Below, piece by piece: positions 1-8,600 of a stretch of 64,000 nucleotides of DNA. Each line of letters starts with the position of its first letter. Position 1 is the first letter of the stretch. Under the pieces are notes generated by a model that was not told the origin of the DNA, did no database searches, and worked only from the letters and a program-made list of their open reading frames with translations. The DNA is taken from positions 124,001 through 188,000 of the forward strand of contig NZ_BCQM01000005.1 in the NCBI RefSeq assembly GCF_001552075.1, given 5' to 3'. The DNA comes from Arthrobacter luteolus NBRC 107841 (lineage in GTDB: Bacteria; Actinomycetota; Actinomycetes; Actinomycetales; Micrococcaceae). The position numbers were made by a program, and so were the translations under genes.

Positions 1-112
1 TGTTTGGCGCAAATGCCGGTATGCTTGATTCTGCTGTTCCCGAGGAATCGGAATGCTGAATCTCATCTTTGAAGGTGACATTCACCGCATTACCTCCACG
101 GGAAGACACTTT
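1..112 (+). other. left edge, no firm gene
   Basis: Sequence before the tRNA. On the + strand one frame is open from the window edge to a TGA at 57-59 and could be the last codons of a gene that starts outside the window (readable end ...VPEESEC). A second frame is open to 72. Neither is long enough to judge. The rest is presumably the tRNA promoter region. Confidence 0.25.
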
Positions 113-195
113 GCGCGAGTGGCGGAACGGCAGACGCGCTGGCTTCAGGTGCCAGTGTCCGAAAGGGCGTGGGGGTTCAAATCCCCCCTCGCGCA
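113..195 (+). tRNA. tRNA-Leu (anticodon CAG)
   Basis: Acceptor arms GCGCGAG (113-119) and CTCGCGC (188-194) pair, with discriminator A at 195. The anticodon stem CTGGC/GCCAG encloses the loop TTCAGGT, which gives anticodon CAG at 146-148, reading CUG leucine codons. A long variable arm (about GTGTCC-GAAAG-GGCGT) follows, as expected for a class II leucine tRNA, and the T arm GGGGG-TTCAAAT-CCCCC is intact. CCA is not encoded. Confidence 0.95.
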
Positions 196-202
196 CGTTA
201 TG

Positions 203-239
203 AAAATCACCCCGGTCAATTGGCCGGGGTGATTTTTTT
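203..239 (+). terminator. terminator of tRNA-Leu
   Basis: Perfect stem AATCACCCCGG / CCGGGGTGATT with a short loop, followed by a run of seven T. It lies directly behind the tRNA and ends its transcript. Confidence 0.9.
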
Positions 240-362
240 GTGTCCGCTGCCGGGCCCGTTGCCTGGGCTAACTTGGTGACCCGGGGCCCGGGGCCCGGGG
301 TCCGGGAGACCCGGAACGGCGGCAACGAAATTCCTTGCTCGCAGAGCTCGCCGGAATATTAA

Positions 363-551
363 AGCCGCCTAACCCGGGCCTCCCGGTCCCCTGCTTTCCC
401 GGAAACTTGCGGGGCAAGGACAGGGGCAGGGACTTGGTGACGGGCGTTGGAGCCGCCTAACCCGGGCCTCCCGGCCCCCTGGTTTCCCGGCAACTTGCGG
501 GGCAGGGACAGGGTGACAGGGCTTGAAGCCGCCTAACCCGGGCCTGCCGGC
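363..551. repeat. imperfect tandem repeat, about 2.3 units
   Basis: The core AGCCGCCTAACCCGGGCCT begins at 363, 451 and 527 (periods 88 and 76 bases, third copy partial). Units share the order core, CCCGG, TTTCCCGG, ACTTGCGGGGCA, GGGACAGGG. It lies in the 240-624 gene-free stretch together with a CCCGGGG run (about 278-310). I see no credible gene here. The overlapping open frames are repeat by-products. Confidence 0.8.
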
Positions 552-624
552 CGCACACCTGGGAGAGTTCCGCAGAGAGAGACAGCAGAGACAGAGACAC
601 AGGCGGCGGCCGGGAGAGGGAGCG

Positions 625-1011
625 CTAGGCGCTGGGCTTCTTGGCTGCTTCTTCCTTGACCCGCTTGGCTTCGGCACGGACCGCAGCGAAGCTGGCACGC
701 TCGGCGACGAGCCACTGGGGCGGCGCTGCAAGCAGTTCGGTGATCTGCGCGGTGGTCAGCGGATCAGTGATGCCGCCCCGGGCCAGGCCGCCGATGGAGA
801 TGTTGAGCTTCTGGGCTACCACCGGACGGGGATGCGGCCCGTTGCGGCGGAGTTCCGTCAGCCATTCCGGAGGCGTGGCCAGTAGTTCGTCGAGTTCGGC
901 GCGGGTAACAGGGTTCTCCTGGAACTCCTTGGGCGCGGCGGGAAGGTAAATGCCCAACTTCTTGGCAGCCGTCTCAGGCTTCATGGATTGGGAAGATTTT
1001 TGGGGCGTCAT
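625..1011 (-). CDS. DUF5997 family protein
   Basis: A 128-residue protein of the actinobacterial DUF5997 family; function unknown. It has two similar halves (residues about 30-60 and 80-110), each containing a helix ending in LLA-x-PP-x-WL (TPPEWLTELR, APPQWLVAER), so an internal duplication is likely. The C-terminal tail is rich in K/A/E. The ATG at 1011 has no Shine-Dalgarno, but TACCCT lies 6 nt upstream, which suggests a leaderless transcript. It faces the LysR-type effector-domain protein across only 52 bases, so the two are probably co-regulated. The family assignment is from recalled sequence character, not a search. Confidence 0.8.
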   Translation of the reverse strand: MTPQKSSQSMKPETAAKKLGIYLPAAPKEFQENPVTRAELDELLATPPEWLTELRRNGPHPRPVVAQKLNISIGGLARGGITDPLTTAQITELLAAPPQWLVAERASFAAVRAEAKRVKEEAAKKPSA

Positions 1012-1063
1012 GGCTTAAGGGTATCCGGCGTCCCCGCGGGTGGTGGTGGGCTAGTGTGAACAG
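1012..1063. promoter_or_regulatory. divergent leaderless promoters
   Basis: Fifty-two bases separate two opposite start codons. On the - strand TACCCT (1023-1018) precedes the ATG at 1011 by 6 nt. On the + strand TAGTGT (1052-1057) precedes the GTG at 1064 by 6 nt. Both are good -10 boxes at the distance typical of leaderless actinobacterial mRNAs, so the two -35 regions must overlap. Confidence 0.55.
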
Positions 1064-1846
1064 GTGTCCCAAGAGTCCCCGCAGCCGTCCGGTTCGGCAG
1101 CCCCGCCGCTGAAAATCGCCTATGTTCCCGGAGTGACCCCGGGCAAATGGATCTCTCGCTGGATGGAACGCCGCCAGCGGAGCCTCGAAGCCGAACAGGT
1201 TGACGAAACAGCTGTTCTGGCGCGTCTGGAAAGCGCTTCAGCGGACCTGGTGTTCCTTCGGATCCCGGAAGCTGGATTCCAGCGGCCGGAGGGCCGGCAC
1301 GCAATTCCGCTTTACCTCGAGCAGCCGGTCGTGGCAGCACCCAAAGACCATCCTGTGGCCGCGTTCGAAGAGGTGGAGCTGGCCGACCTCGCCGGCGAGA
1401 ACCTCATGGATGCAGCAGAACTGGGTGGAACCGCAATGGCACTGGAGGTTGTGGCTTCCGGAGCCGGATTGCTGATCCTGCCCATGCCCGTGGCGCGGAT
1501 CCACTCGCGCCGGGACATCATCAGCCGGCCGGTGCATGGCGTGGAAGGGACCCGGATTGCCGTGGCCTGGCGCGAGGACGCCGAGGACCCGGACATTGAG
1601 GAGTTCATCGGGATAGTCCGCGGACGCACGGCTAACAGCTCCCGCCAGCCTTCGGCACAGTCAGAGCCGGCGAAGACCCGGAAAGCCAAGGCCGGAAAGT
1701 CTGCCGAGGGAAAGTCGGCTCCCAGAACCACCGGAGGCCGGCCCGGAGCAGGCAAGCCCGCTAAGAAAAGCGGGAAGAACCAGCACGGCACATCGGATAA
1801 GGCCGGCAGCAGGTCCCGGCGCCGCCCGGGGAAGGGACGCAGTTAG
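1064..1846 (+). CDS. LysR-type substrate-binding domain protein without HTH
   Basis: A 260-residue protein. Residues about 15-190 resemble the effector-binding (periplasmic-binding-like) domain of LysR regulators (LKIAYVPGVTPGKW near the start, GAGLLILPMPVAR near 145-160). There is no N-terminal winged helix: the protein starts directly with the effector fold. The last about 65 residues are a low-complexity Lys/Arg/Ser/Gly/Ala tail that could bind nucleic acid. GTG start with TAGTGT 6 nt upstream. It is divergent from the DUF5997 gene. A role as a small-molecule-responsive DNA-associated factor is inference. Confidence 0.75.
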   Translation: MSQESPQPSGSAAPPLKIAYVPGVTPGKWISRWMERRQRSLEAEQVDETAVLARLESASADLVFLRIPEAGFQRPEGRHAIPLYLEQPVVAAPKDHPVAAFEEVELADLAGENLMDAAELGGTAMALEVVASGAGLLILPMPVARIHSRRDIISRPVHGVEGTRIAVAWREDAEDPDIEEFIGIVRGRTANSSRQPSAQSEPAKTRKAKAGKSAEGKSAPRTTGGRPGAGKPAKKSGKNQHGTSDKAGSRSRRRPGKGRS

Positions 1847-1878
1847 CGCGCCCTGTCCCGGACTTTCCTGCCCGGTTC

Positions 1879-2649
1879 CTAGGTCAGCCACCCGCGGAGC
1901 GAAGTGAACCCGGCTTCAATGACCCCGTAGATGGCATAAACGGAGACCGGAACCATGATTGCCCATTCCCGCCAGGAACCGGCGCGGCCGATGATCGGCA
2001 GGGAAAGGGAGCCGCTGGCCTTCCACAGTTTGGATAGCAGCGGCATTGAGGCAATTTTCCGGGGGCGTTTGATCCGCAGCGGCCACAGCACCATCACGCC
2101 CTGATGGGTCAGCAGATCGCCGATGATGTGCACTCCGACACCGAGTCCGACGGCGATGGGGAGCCAGCCGTTGTTTTCCGGCGCGTACAACGCGATAAAC
2201 AGTGAGAGAAGGATGGCCAGCAGCCAGCTGCGGGCCGCTCCGCCGGCGATTTTGAGGGCTTTCAGGGCGAAACCCATCAGCAGGACAGAAAGCAGGCCTG
2301 CGCCGATTTCCACGGTTCCGAGTCCGGGAATCTCCGTGGTCATTTCGCCCAGTGCACCGGCCAGTGCGACGAAAACGGCGAGCCCGAGCAGGGAATGGGT
2401 TCCCCGGCGGTGACCGCCGCTGATCCGCTCTGTGATGCGGGCCAGGATCCGGGTCAGGGGTGGGAGGGAATTCGCGATGGTGCCACTGTGGTGGTCGAGG
2501 TCCGGGAGCAGCGCGGCTCCGGCAGTCAGGAGGGCTCCGCTGACTACGCCAAGCGGAGTGACCGGGTACCAGCCCAGTGCGTAGGGGGCGGTTGAGGCTA
2601 CGGCTACCCATGCCGCTGCGCCGCTCGCGGCGTGATGGCCACCCATCAT
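1879..2649 (-). CDS. YdjM/DUF457-type metal-dependent hydrolase, membrane protein
   Basis: About 256 residues with several membrane segments. Motifs of the YdjM family of putative membrane metal-dependent hydrolases are present: LLPDLDHH (47-54), GHRRGTHS (79-86) and a later HIIGDLLTHQG, all rich in His/Asp that could hold a metal. The start at 2649 is preferred to a longer frame opening at 2679 because GGAAGGA lies 12 nt before this ATG, inside the longer version. E. coli YdjM is SOS-regulated; I see nothing here that proves the same. Convergent with the gene on its left. Confidence 0.8.
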   Translation of the reverse strand: MMGGHHAASGAAAWVAVASTAPYALGWYPVTPLGVVSGALLTAGAALLPDLDHHSGTIANSLPPLTRILARITERISGGHRRGTHSLLGLAVFVALAGALGEMTTEIPGLGTVEIGAGLLSVLLMGFALKALKIAGGAARSWLLAILLSLFIALYAPENNGWLPIAVGLGVGVHIIGDLLTHQGVMVLWPLRIKRPRKIASMPLLSKLWKASGSLSLPIIGRAGSWREWAIMVPVSVYAIYGVIEAGFTSLRGWLT

Positions 2650-2777
2650 GGTGTGTTGCGTTCCTTCCGGGCAGTTCATGCGCCGGAATCCCGGCAGTGT
2701 TACATGCTGTCACCTGCCACTGACATTGCAGCGGCAGGTGGTCCGGCACGGTCGATGCGGATGTGCTTCAGGGTCCC

Positions 2778-3296
2778 TTATGCGTTGTCCAGAAGGAGCT
2801 GGTCCAGGATTTCAGCGGTGATCTGGGCCGGAGTCCTGAGGATGTCGACGGTGATGCCCGGCTCGTCCGCGGCCAGCGGCTCCAGGGCGGAGAGCTGGGA
2901 GGGCAGCAGGGAAGCGGGCATGAAGTGTCCGCGGCGGGACTGCATCCGCTCGGCAAGCAGTTCGGTGTCGCCGTGCAGATGCACGAAGTGGACCTGCCCG
3001 TCCGCCTGCGCCAGTATCTCGCGGTAGCTGCGCTTCAGTGCGGAACAGGTGATGATGGTGCAGCGTCCGTTCCGGGCCTGGGTGCTCATCCAGCCGGTGA
3101 TGGCGCCGAGCCACGGCCAGCGGTCGTCGTCAGTCAGGGGTATCCCGGAGGTCATTTTGTCGATATTGGCGGCGGGATGAAATTCGTCTGCCTCGGCGGC
3201 GATCCAGCCGAGGTGTTCGGAGAGCAGGGTGGCGGTGGTGGTTTTTCCCGAACCGGCGACACCCATAATGACCAGATGCTGGGTGGGGTGATTCAC
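2778..3296 (-). CDS. gntK: gluconokinase
   Basis: A 172-residue kinase that makes 6-phosphogluconate from gluconate with ATP, feeding the pentose phosphate route. The P-loop GVAGSGKT is at residues 12-19, followed by the family segments EADEFHP, LTDDDRWPWL and CSALKRSYR, and the length is typical of GntK. Start GTG at 3296 with a GAGGAG box 7 nt upstream. It is transcribed away from a GntR/FCD regulator, the usual arrangement for a gluconate-responsive pair. No gluconate permease is adjacent. Confidence 0.93.
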   Translation of the reverse strand: MNHPTQHLVIMGVAGSGKTTTATLLSEHLGWIAAEADEFHPAANIDKMTSGIPLTDDDRWPWLGAITGWMSTQARNGRCTIITCSALKRSYREILAQADGQVHFVHLHGDTELLAERMQSRRGHFMPASLLPSQLSALEPLAADEPGITVDILRTPAQITAEILDQLLLDNA

Positions 3297-3365
3297 GGTA
3301 CTGCTCCTCAGGACGCCGTTGTCGCCGAAGATGGGATGCCCACGCTTCGATCCATGGTGCTGTCA

Positions 3366-3378
3366 AAGGTATCACCAT
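3366..3378. promoter_or_regulatory. possible GntR/FCD operator
   Basis: AAGGTATCACCAT in the gntK/regulator spacer contains the GT-N3-AC core of FadR-subfamily GntR operators with near-symmetric flanks. The position between the divergent genes fits autoregulation. Weak evidence from one copy. Confidence 0.3.
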
Positions 3379-3458
3379 AGACTGGGAGGGTTACGCCCCC
3401 TGAGGGCTACGCTGGATGAGGCTGGTCACGGACCTTGCCGGACCGCAAAGGATGCGCC

Positions 3459-4178
3459 TTGCAGGACAATGGAGTTTTTGAGCAGGACAGCCCTGCAGCC
3501 GAGGTGATGAACAGCCGGATCATCGAGGTGGTTGGCCGTGACATCGTGACCGGAGTGCTTGCTCCCGGGAAACGGCTCACACTTGTTGGCCTCCAGGAAC
3601 AGTTTGGTGTCTCCCGCACCGTGGTTCGCGACTGCATGCAGATCCTTGAGGCCATGAACCTGGTCTATTCGAAGCGGCGGATCGGAATTGTGGTCCTGGA
3701 GCCGGAACGCTGGAATGTCTACGATCCGCGGATTATCCGGTGGCGGCTGGCCGGGCCGGGACGCAGCAGCCAGTTCCGCTCGCTGACTGAACTGCGCATC
3801 GCCGTCGAACCCCTTGCCGCGGCTGGAGCGGCACGTGCTGCGAGCGAAGAGCAGCGCCGGTCCCTGCAGGATTTAGCGGAGCGGATGCGCCGGGACGCAC
3901 ATGATCCTGAAGCCTTCCTCGCAGCAGACATCGCCTTCCACACGCTGATTCTGCAGGCCAGCGGCAACGAAATGTTTGCCTCACTCCGCGAGGTCTTTGC
4001 GGAGGTGCTGTCCGGCCGGAGCCGGCAGAACCTGATGCCGGCAGGCCCCCGCCCTGAAGCCCTGGACCTGCACGCCGGCGTGGCTGACGCCGTCGGGCGG
4101 GAGGATCCGGCTGCGGCCCGCGCGCAGATGGCTGAGCTGCTCGTTGAGGTTGAGGAAGCGATCCGGCTTCACGGCTGA
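3459..4178 (+). CDS. GntR family regulator, FCD (FadR) subfamily
   Basis: About 239 residues: N-terminal winged helix (VVGRDIVTGVLAPGKRL... EQFGVSRTVVRDCMQILEAMNLV) followed by an all-helical FCD ligand domain with the usual His/Asp metal-site character (ADIAFHTLILQASGN). Probably senses gluconate or a derivative and controls the divergent gntK. Start TTG at 3459 is chosen because AAAGGA lies 6 nt upstream; an upstream TTG at 3435 lacks a ribosome binding site. The last residues are acidic, helical (LVEVEEAIRLHG). Confidence 0.88.
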   Translation: MQDNGVFEQDSPAAEVMNSRIIEVVGRDIVTGVLAPGKRLTLVGLQEQFGVSRTVVRDCMQILEAMNLVYSKRRIGIVVLEPERWNVYDPRIIRWRLAGPGRSSQFRSLTELRIAVEPLAAAGAARAASEEQRRSLQDLAERMRRDAHDPEAFLAADIAFHTLILQASGNEMFASLREVFAEVLSGRSRQNLMPAGPRPEALDLHAGVADAVGREDPAAARAQMAELLVEVEEAIRLHG

Positions 4179-4192
4179 CCCTCCAATGAGAA

Positions 4193-4227
4193 CCGGCCGG
4201 GTCCCGCGGTGTGCGGGGCCCGGCCGG
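4193..4227. terminator. hairpin between convergent genes
   Basis: A 15-bp GC stem starting CCGGCCGGG and ending CCCGGCCGG with a 5-nt loop and one G-U pair, placed between the 3' ends of the GntR regulator and dps. No T-run, as is common in this group. Confidence 0.6.
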
Positions 4228-4241
4228 GGAGGCAGTGCGGA

Positions 4242-4739
4242 CTAGACGGTTGCGTCCTTGTTGGCGCCCTTCGCCGTCACCACACTGGCGGTCGGCTTGA
4301 TGTTCTCTGCGTCGACCATCCAGGCGTACTGCTCCAGCTTGCCGATGAATCCGTGCAGGATATCCGCCGTCGTCGGATCCTCTTCGTCAACCTGGTCATG
4401 GACGTCCCGCATGGTCTTGACGGTGCCCTCCAGCAGGGCGACGACGAGCGTCACAGTGTCCTTGGTGTCAACCAGGCCTGACGGGAAGGGGGGAAGGGAG
4501 GTGCCTTCGGCTACGGCCTGGCTGCGCCCGTCCGGAACCGCCTGCAGTGCGCGCATACGTTCGGCAAGCTCGTCGGCGAACAGGCGGGCGTCCTCGATGA
4601 TCTCATCCAGCTGCAGGTGGAGGTCCCGGAAGTTTTTGCCGACCACATTCCAGTGGGCCTGCTTGCCCTGCAGATGAAGCTCGATCAAGTCCACCAGGAT
4701 GGACTGCAGGTTGGTGGTCAGCTGCTTTGATGCCTTCAT
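4242..4739 (-). CDS. dps: Dps-family DNA-binding ferritin
   Basis: A 165-residue ferritin-like protein that stores iron and shields DNA in stress. The full intersubunit ferroxidase set is visible: H29, H41, D45, D56 and E60, at the same spacing as H51/H63/D67/D78/E82 of E. coli Dps, in the context AHWNVVGKNFRDLH. ATG at 4739 has GGAGG 4-5 nt upstream; a longer frame upstream is not supported. The gene faces an SRPBCC gene with a small inverted repeat between them. Confidence 0.95.
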   Translation of the reverse strand: MKASKQLTTNLQSILVDLIELHLQGKQAHWNVVGKNFRDLHLQLDEIIEDARLFADELAERMRALQAVPDGRSQAVAEGTSLPPFPSGLVDTKDTVTLVVALLEGTVKTMRDVHDQVDEEDPTTADILHGFIGKLEQYAWMVDAENIKPTASVVTAKGANKDATV

Positions 4740-4885
4740 GTTTCCTCCAGTGTTGACGAAAAATGTTGACTTCCGGCCAAGGCCGGGAGCGAAATCTTCC
4801 GTCCCCGCCGGGGCCGCTATAAGCAAGCTTACCTTCAGTTTGTGATCCGTTGTCCAGTTCGTTAAGGTGGGGGATCAGGGTCACA

Positions 4886-4897
4886 TAAGGTCCCTTA
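4886..4897. promoter_or_regulatory. inverted repeat in dps/SRPBCC spacer
   Basis: TAAGG-TC-CCTTA, perfect 5-bp arms with a 2-base centre, in the 224-base region between dps and the SRPBCC gene. Possible operator for a shared regulator; single site, no known match. Confidence 0.3.
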
Positions 4898-4963
4898 CTA
4901 TCGGACAGCACTATCGAACTTTCGCTCCATCAGGAATGTCGCAACCGCGATCGAAGGGACAGT

Positions 4964-5518
4964 ATGAGCACCGTAGAAGAATCCATTGACGTTGCAGTAC
5001 CCGTGAACACCGCCTACAACCAGTGGACGCAGTTTGAGACCTTTCCGCACTTCATGAAGGGTGTCGAGTCCGTTACCCAGGTCACCGAAAAGGAATCCCG
5101 GTGGGTCACCAAGGTGGGCGGGGTGGAACGGACCTTCGACACCATCGTTACCGAGCAGCACCCGGATGAGCGTGTCGCCTGGAAGAGCACTGACGGTAAG
5201 TCACACGCCGGTGTGGTGACATTCCACCGCCTGAGCGATACCGAAACACGGGTGACGGTCCAGCTGGACTGGGATCCGGAATCCTTCGCAGAAAAAGTCG
5301 GCGCCGTTATAGGTGCTGACGACCACCGGGTTAAGGGAGACCTTAAGCGGTTCAAAGACTTCATTGAGTCAAGGGGAACTGAGACAGGTTCCTGGCGTGG
5401 AAACGTGGACGCTGCCCCAACGGCGGCCACGGGTGATCCGGGCCTGAAGGCTGCCCCAACGGCCGACCCCTCGCTCGATGATCCGGAGTCGGGCGGCCCC
5501 AGGGCAGCCGGCATTTAG
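4964..5518 (+). CDS. SRPBCC (polyketide cyclase/dehydrase-like) protein
   Basis: A 184-residue protein. Residues about 1-140 match the START/SRPBCC hydrophobic-pocket fold of the cyclase/dehydrase type (MSTVEESIDVAVPVNTAYNQ, then FPHFMKGVESV). Ligand unknown. The C-terminal 45 residues are a Pro/Ala/Asp-rich disordered tail containing two related DP-rich stretches (GDPGLKAAPTA, DPSLDDPE). GAAGGGA lies 5 nt before the ATG. Members of this family often sit with stress genes in Arthrobacter-like genomes; divergence from dps fits that, but the role is not known. Confidence 0.85.
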   Translation: MSTVEESIDVAVPVNTAYNQWTQFETFPHFMKGVESVTQVTEKESRWVTKVGGVERTFDTIVTEQHPDERVAWKSTDGKSHAGVVTFHRLSDTETRVTVQLDWDPESFAEKVGAVIGADDHRVKGDLKRFKDFIESRGTETGSWRGNVDAAPTAATGDPGLKAAPTADPSLDDPESGGPRAAGI

Positions 5519-5543
5519 CCGGCAGCCTGCCCGAACCGGAACG

Positions 5544-5592
5544 AAAAGCCCGGTGCCCCTCCCTGATTCAGGGAAGGACACCGGGCTTTTTG
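5544..5592. terminator. terminator with T-run
   Basis: AAAAGCCCGGTG ... CACCGGGCTTTTT with an inner CCCTGATTCAGGG hairpin, just after the SRPBCC gene. It can work on both strands because it is flanked by A-run and T-run. Confidence 0.85.
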
Positions 5593-5612
5593 TGTGCCGG
5601 CTCAGACGGTGG

Positions 5613-5651
5613 GCCTCGGCACCTGCGGTCTCAACCGCACGGTGCCGAGGC
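5613..5651. terminator. hairpin after giant surface-protein gene
   Basis: Eleven-bp stem GCCTCGGCACC / GGTGCCGAGGC enclosing a second GCGGT/ACCGC stem. It lies 17 bases past the stop of the surface-protein gene and probably ends its transcript. Confidence 0.55.
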
Positions 5652-5668
5652 TTTCTCCGGAAGACCGG

Positions 5669-8600
5669 CTAGGCGGGTGTTCCCCTCCGGCGGCGTTCCA
5701 GCCAGAGGACTCCGGCTCCTGCAAGCAGGATCAGCAGCCCGGCCCAGAGCATCAGCATTCCAGAGCTGCCGGTGTCCGCCAGCTTGCCGTCGGTGGTAGC
5801 CTCCACGAGCGCCGGACCGCTTTCGGCTGACGGATCCTTATCGAGCGGCAGCGCCGGCCCGGGTTCCACCGGCGGCACCGGGAAGCCTGCCGAGGACCCG
5901 CCGCCGCCGGTGATGGACGCAACGTTCTCGACCACGGTTCCCGGCGCGGCGGTTACCTTCGCGGACACCGTCAACTCCCGGCTCTCGCCCGGCGCGATCC
6001 CGGCATCGTGGAGACATTCAACCAGTGAACCGGCGGGCGGACAGGTCCACCCGGTTCCCTCTGCGGAAACAAACTCCAGTCCCGCGGGCAGATTGTCCGT
6101 CACACGCACCGGAGATACGGAGGTGTTCTGGCCGGTGTTTGTCACGGTGATCAGGTAGTCGGCCTGGTGGTTGGAGTAGCCCGCCAGTTCCTTCTTGATG
6201 TTCCAGTCCACCAGCGGAAGGACGGGTGCCGTGTCGGTGGAGCTCACCGGAGGAGAGCCCGGAGCGCTGGCCGTGGCCGTGTTCTCAACCTCTGGATACG
6301 CGGCGGCCAGAACATCGACAGTCAGCACCAGTTCGGCCGAGGCACCGACGGCAAGCTCGCCCGGCAGCGCGCAGTCAAGCAGCTGGTCTGTGGCGGTGCA
6401 GGACCAGCCGTCACCGGCCGCGGAGACAAACCGGAGGGAATCCGGCAGGTCGTCGGAAAGAACCACCGGCCCGGGAGTTGCTGTCGGTCCCGTGTTGGTA
6501 ACCGTCAGGGTGTACGTTCCCTGGCTGCCGACGGCGAACCCGTCGTTGTGGACCTTGTTCAGTGCCAGCGCGGCTGAAGGATCGACGTCGAGCCGGTCGT
6601 CCGTTGTTACGCTGCCGGGCAGGTCCGGGTCCGTGGAGGAAGCCGCTGCCGTATTGACTGCCGAGGGGTAGGCAGCCGGTTCCACCATCACGGTGACGAT
6701 AATGTCATCCGCGGACTCTCCGGGAGCGAGGGTCCCCGGATGGTCACAGGAAATGGTGCCGCTGGCCTCAGTACAGGTCCAGCCGTTCCCCGTGGCGGAT
6801 TCAAACGTCAGTCCGTCCGGGAGGACGTCAGTGACCTGGACGTCCTGGACGTCGGACGTTCCGGTGTTGGTTACCGTGAGCCGGAAGTCCTTCACCTCTC
6901 CGACCGTGCCGTTGCCGACGTGAGACTTGGCAATGTCCAGGGAGAGGACCCGGTCCACAGATACCGTGGCCGTTCCGGTGTTGTTCGCCGGCGCGGGATC
7001 GGGCGTGGGTGAGGAGACAACGGCGGTATTCACCATGTCCGCTTCCGCTGCGTCCGCCGCAACCATCACGGTCAGGACCAGCGGTTCCGCGGACTCACCT
7101 GGCGCCAGCGAACCGGCATAGGTGCAGGAGATGGACTGCTGGGGATCGTGGCCGGTGGGCGCCGCACCAGGAGTGCAGATCCATCCGGTGCCGGCTGCGG
7201 ACACAAAGCTCTGGCCCGCGGGCAGCGTATCGGTGACAGTCAGCGGACCGGTTGCCGTGCTTGGCCCGTTGTTGCTGACAGCCAGGGCCCAGTCCATGGT
7301 TGTTCCGGCCTCGACGACCGCGGCCGAAGGCGCCTTGGTCAGTTCCAGGTCGGCGCTGGCAATGATCGGTACATCCACCGGCGCGGGATTGGTGACGGTC
7401 GACGGCGTGCCGCTGGTCAGTTCGGCAACGTTCTGGACGGTCAGGACCCCGTTGGCGGGGGATACCGGAACCGCCGGATCCACTGCGGCCAGCACCGTGA
7501 TCGGCGGCTGGGCGCCGAGCGCCGCCGTCGGCCGTTCACACAGGACATCCTGGCCGTGAGCCTCGCAGGACCAGCCTGCACCCGACGCCGAGACAAAGGT
7601 CAGGTACTGCGGGAGGGTGTCCCGGACTGTCACCGATTCGGCGTTGCCGGGGCCGGCGTTCGCCGCCTGCAGGGTGAACTGGGCGGTGGTTCCGGCGACG
7701 ACCGGTGCGGGCGTGTCCAGGGTCTTGACCAGCGAGAGCGCAGACTCCCGGAGAACTGTGGTCGGATCAGTGCTGTGGTTGTTGGCCGGATCCGGGTCCG
7801 GAACCGTACCGTCACCGGTCACATAGGCGGTGTTGGAAAGCTGGCCCTGGACATCCGCGGCGATGGCCACCGTCATGACCAGCGAGATTGTCCCGCCGGG
7901 CGCCAGGCTGCCCGGATAGTTGCAGGCAACCAGCTGGCCTGCGGTAGTGCAGCTCCAGCCGGCGCTGGCGGATACGAAGGACATGCCAGCCGGCAGGGTA
8001 TCCGTGACGGCCAGGGAACCGCCACCGGCAGCAAGGCTCGAATTCGACGGCCCGTTGTTGCTGACCACCAGGGTGTACGCCAGGTTTTGTCCGGCTACCG
8101 CTGCGTCGGTGTGCGATTTGGCCAGCGCAAGATCGGCGCGGGCCGTGGTGGGCCCGGTGCTGGTGCTGGTGTTCGGCGCGGGACCGGTCTCCGGGGTGCT
8201 GGTGGAAACCGACGCCGTGTTGGCAATGCTGGCGCCGCCGCTGGACGCGGAGACCAGGACGGTCAGATCGAAGCTGGTGGGGACCGCCGGTGACGCCGGG
8301 GTCAGCACACCTCCATTTGCCGTGTAGGCACAGGAGACATCCTGGTCCACGGCGGAGCACGTCCAGTCACTTCCTGAAGCGGAGACAAAAGTCAGGCGGG
8401 GATCCAGCTGATCTGTGACCACCACGTCCCGGGCCGCGGAGGGCCCGTAGTTCGTGACGGCAACGGTGTAGGTGGCCTGCTGGCCGGCGACCAGGTCCTG
8501 GGAGGACAGGACCTTGGTGATGCCAAGGTCTGTGACCTGTCCGGGAGTTGCCGTGGCGGTATCCGTGTTGTTTCCAGTCGGCTGGGGTTCTCCGTCCGGA

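Noticed and set aside
278-310. CCCGGGG repeats as a possible regulatory hairpin or REP element
   Set aside because: Simple GC repeats; any pairing would be trivial and no second copy is seen elsewhere in the window.
369-731. Open frames in the repeat region at 369-885
   Set aside because: Proline/arginine-rich translations of a non-coding tandem repeat and of the antisense of DUF5997; no start signals.
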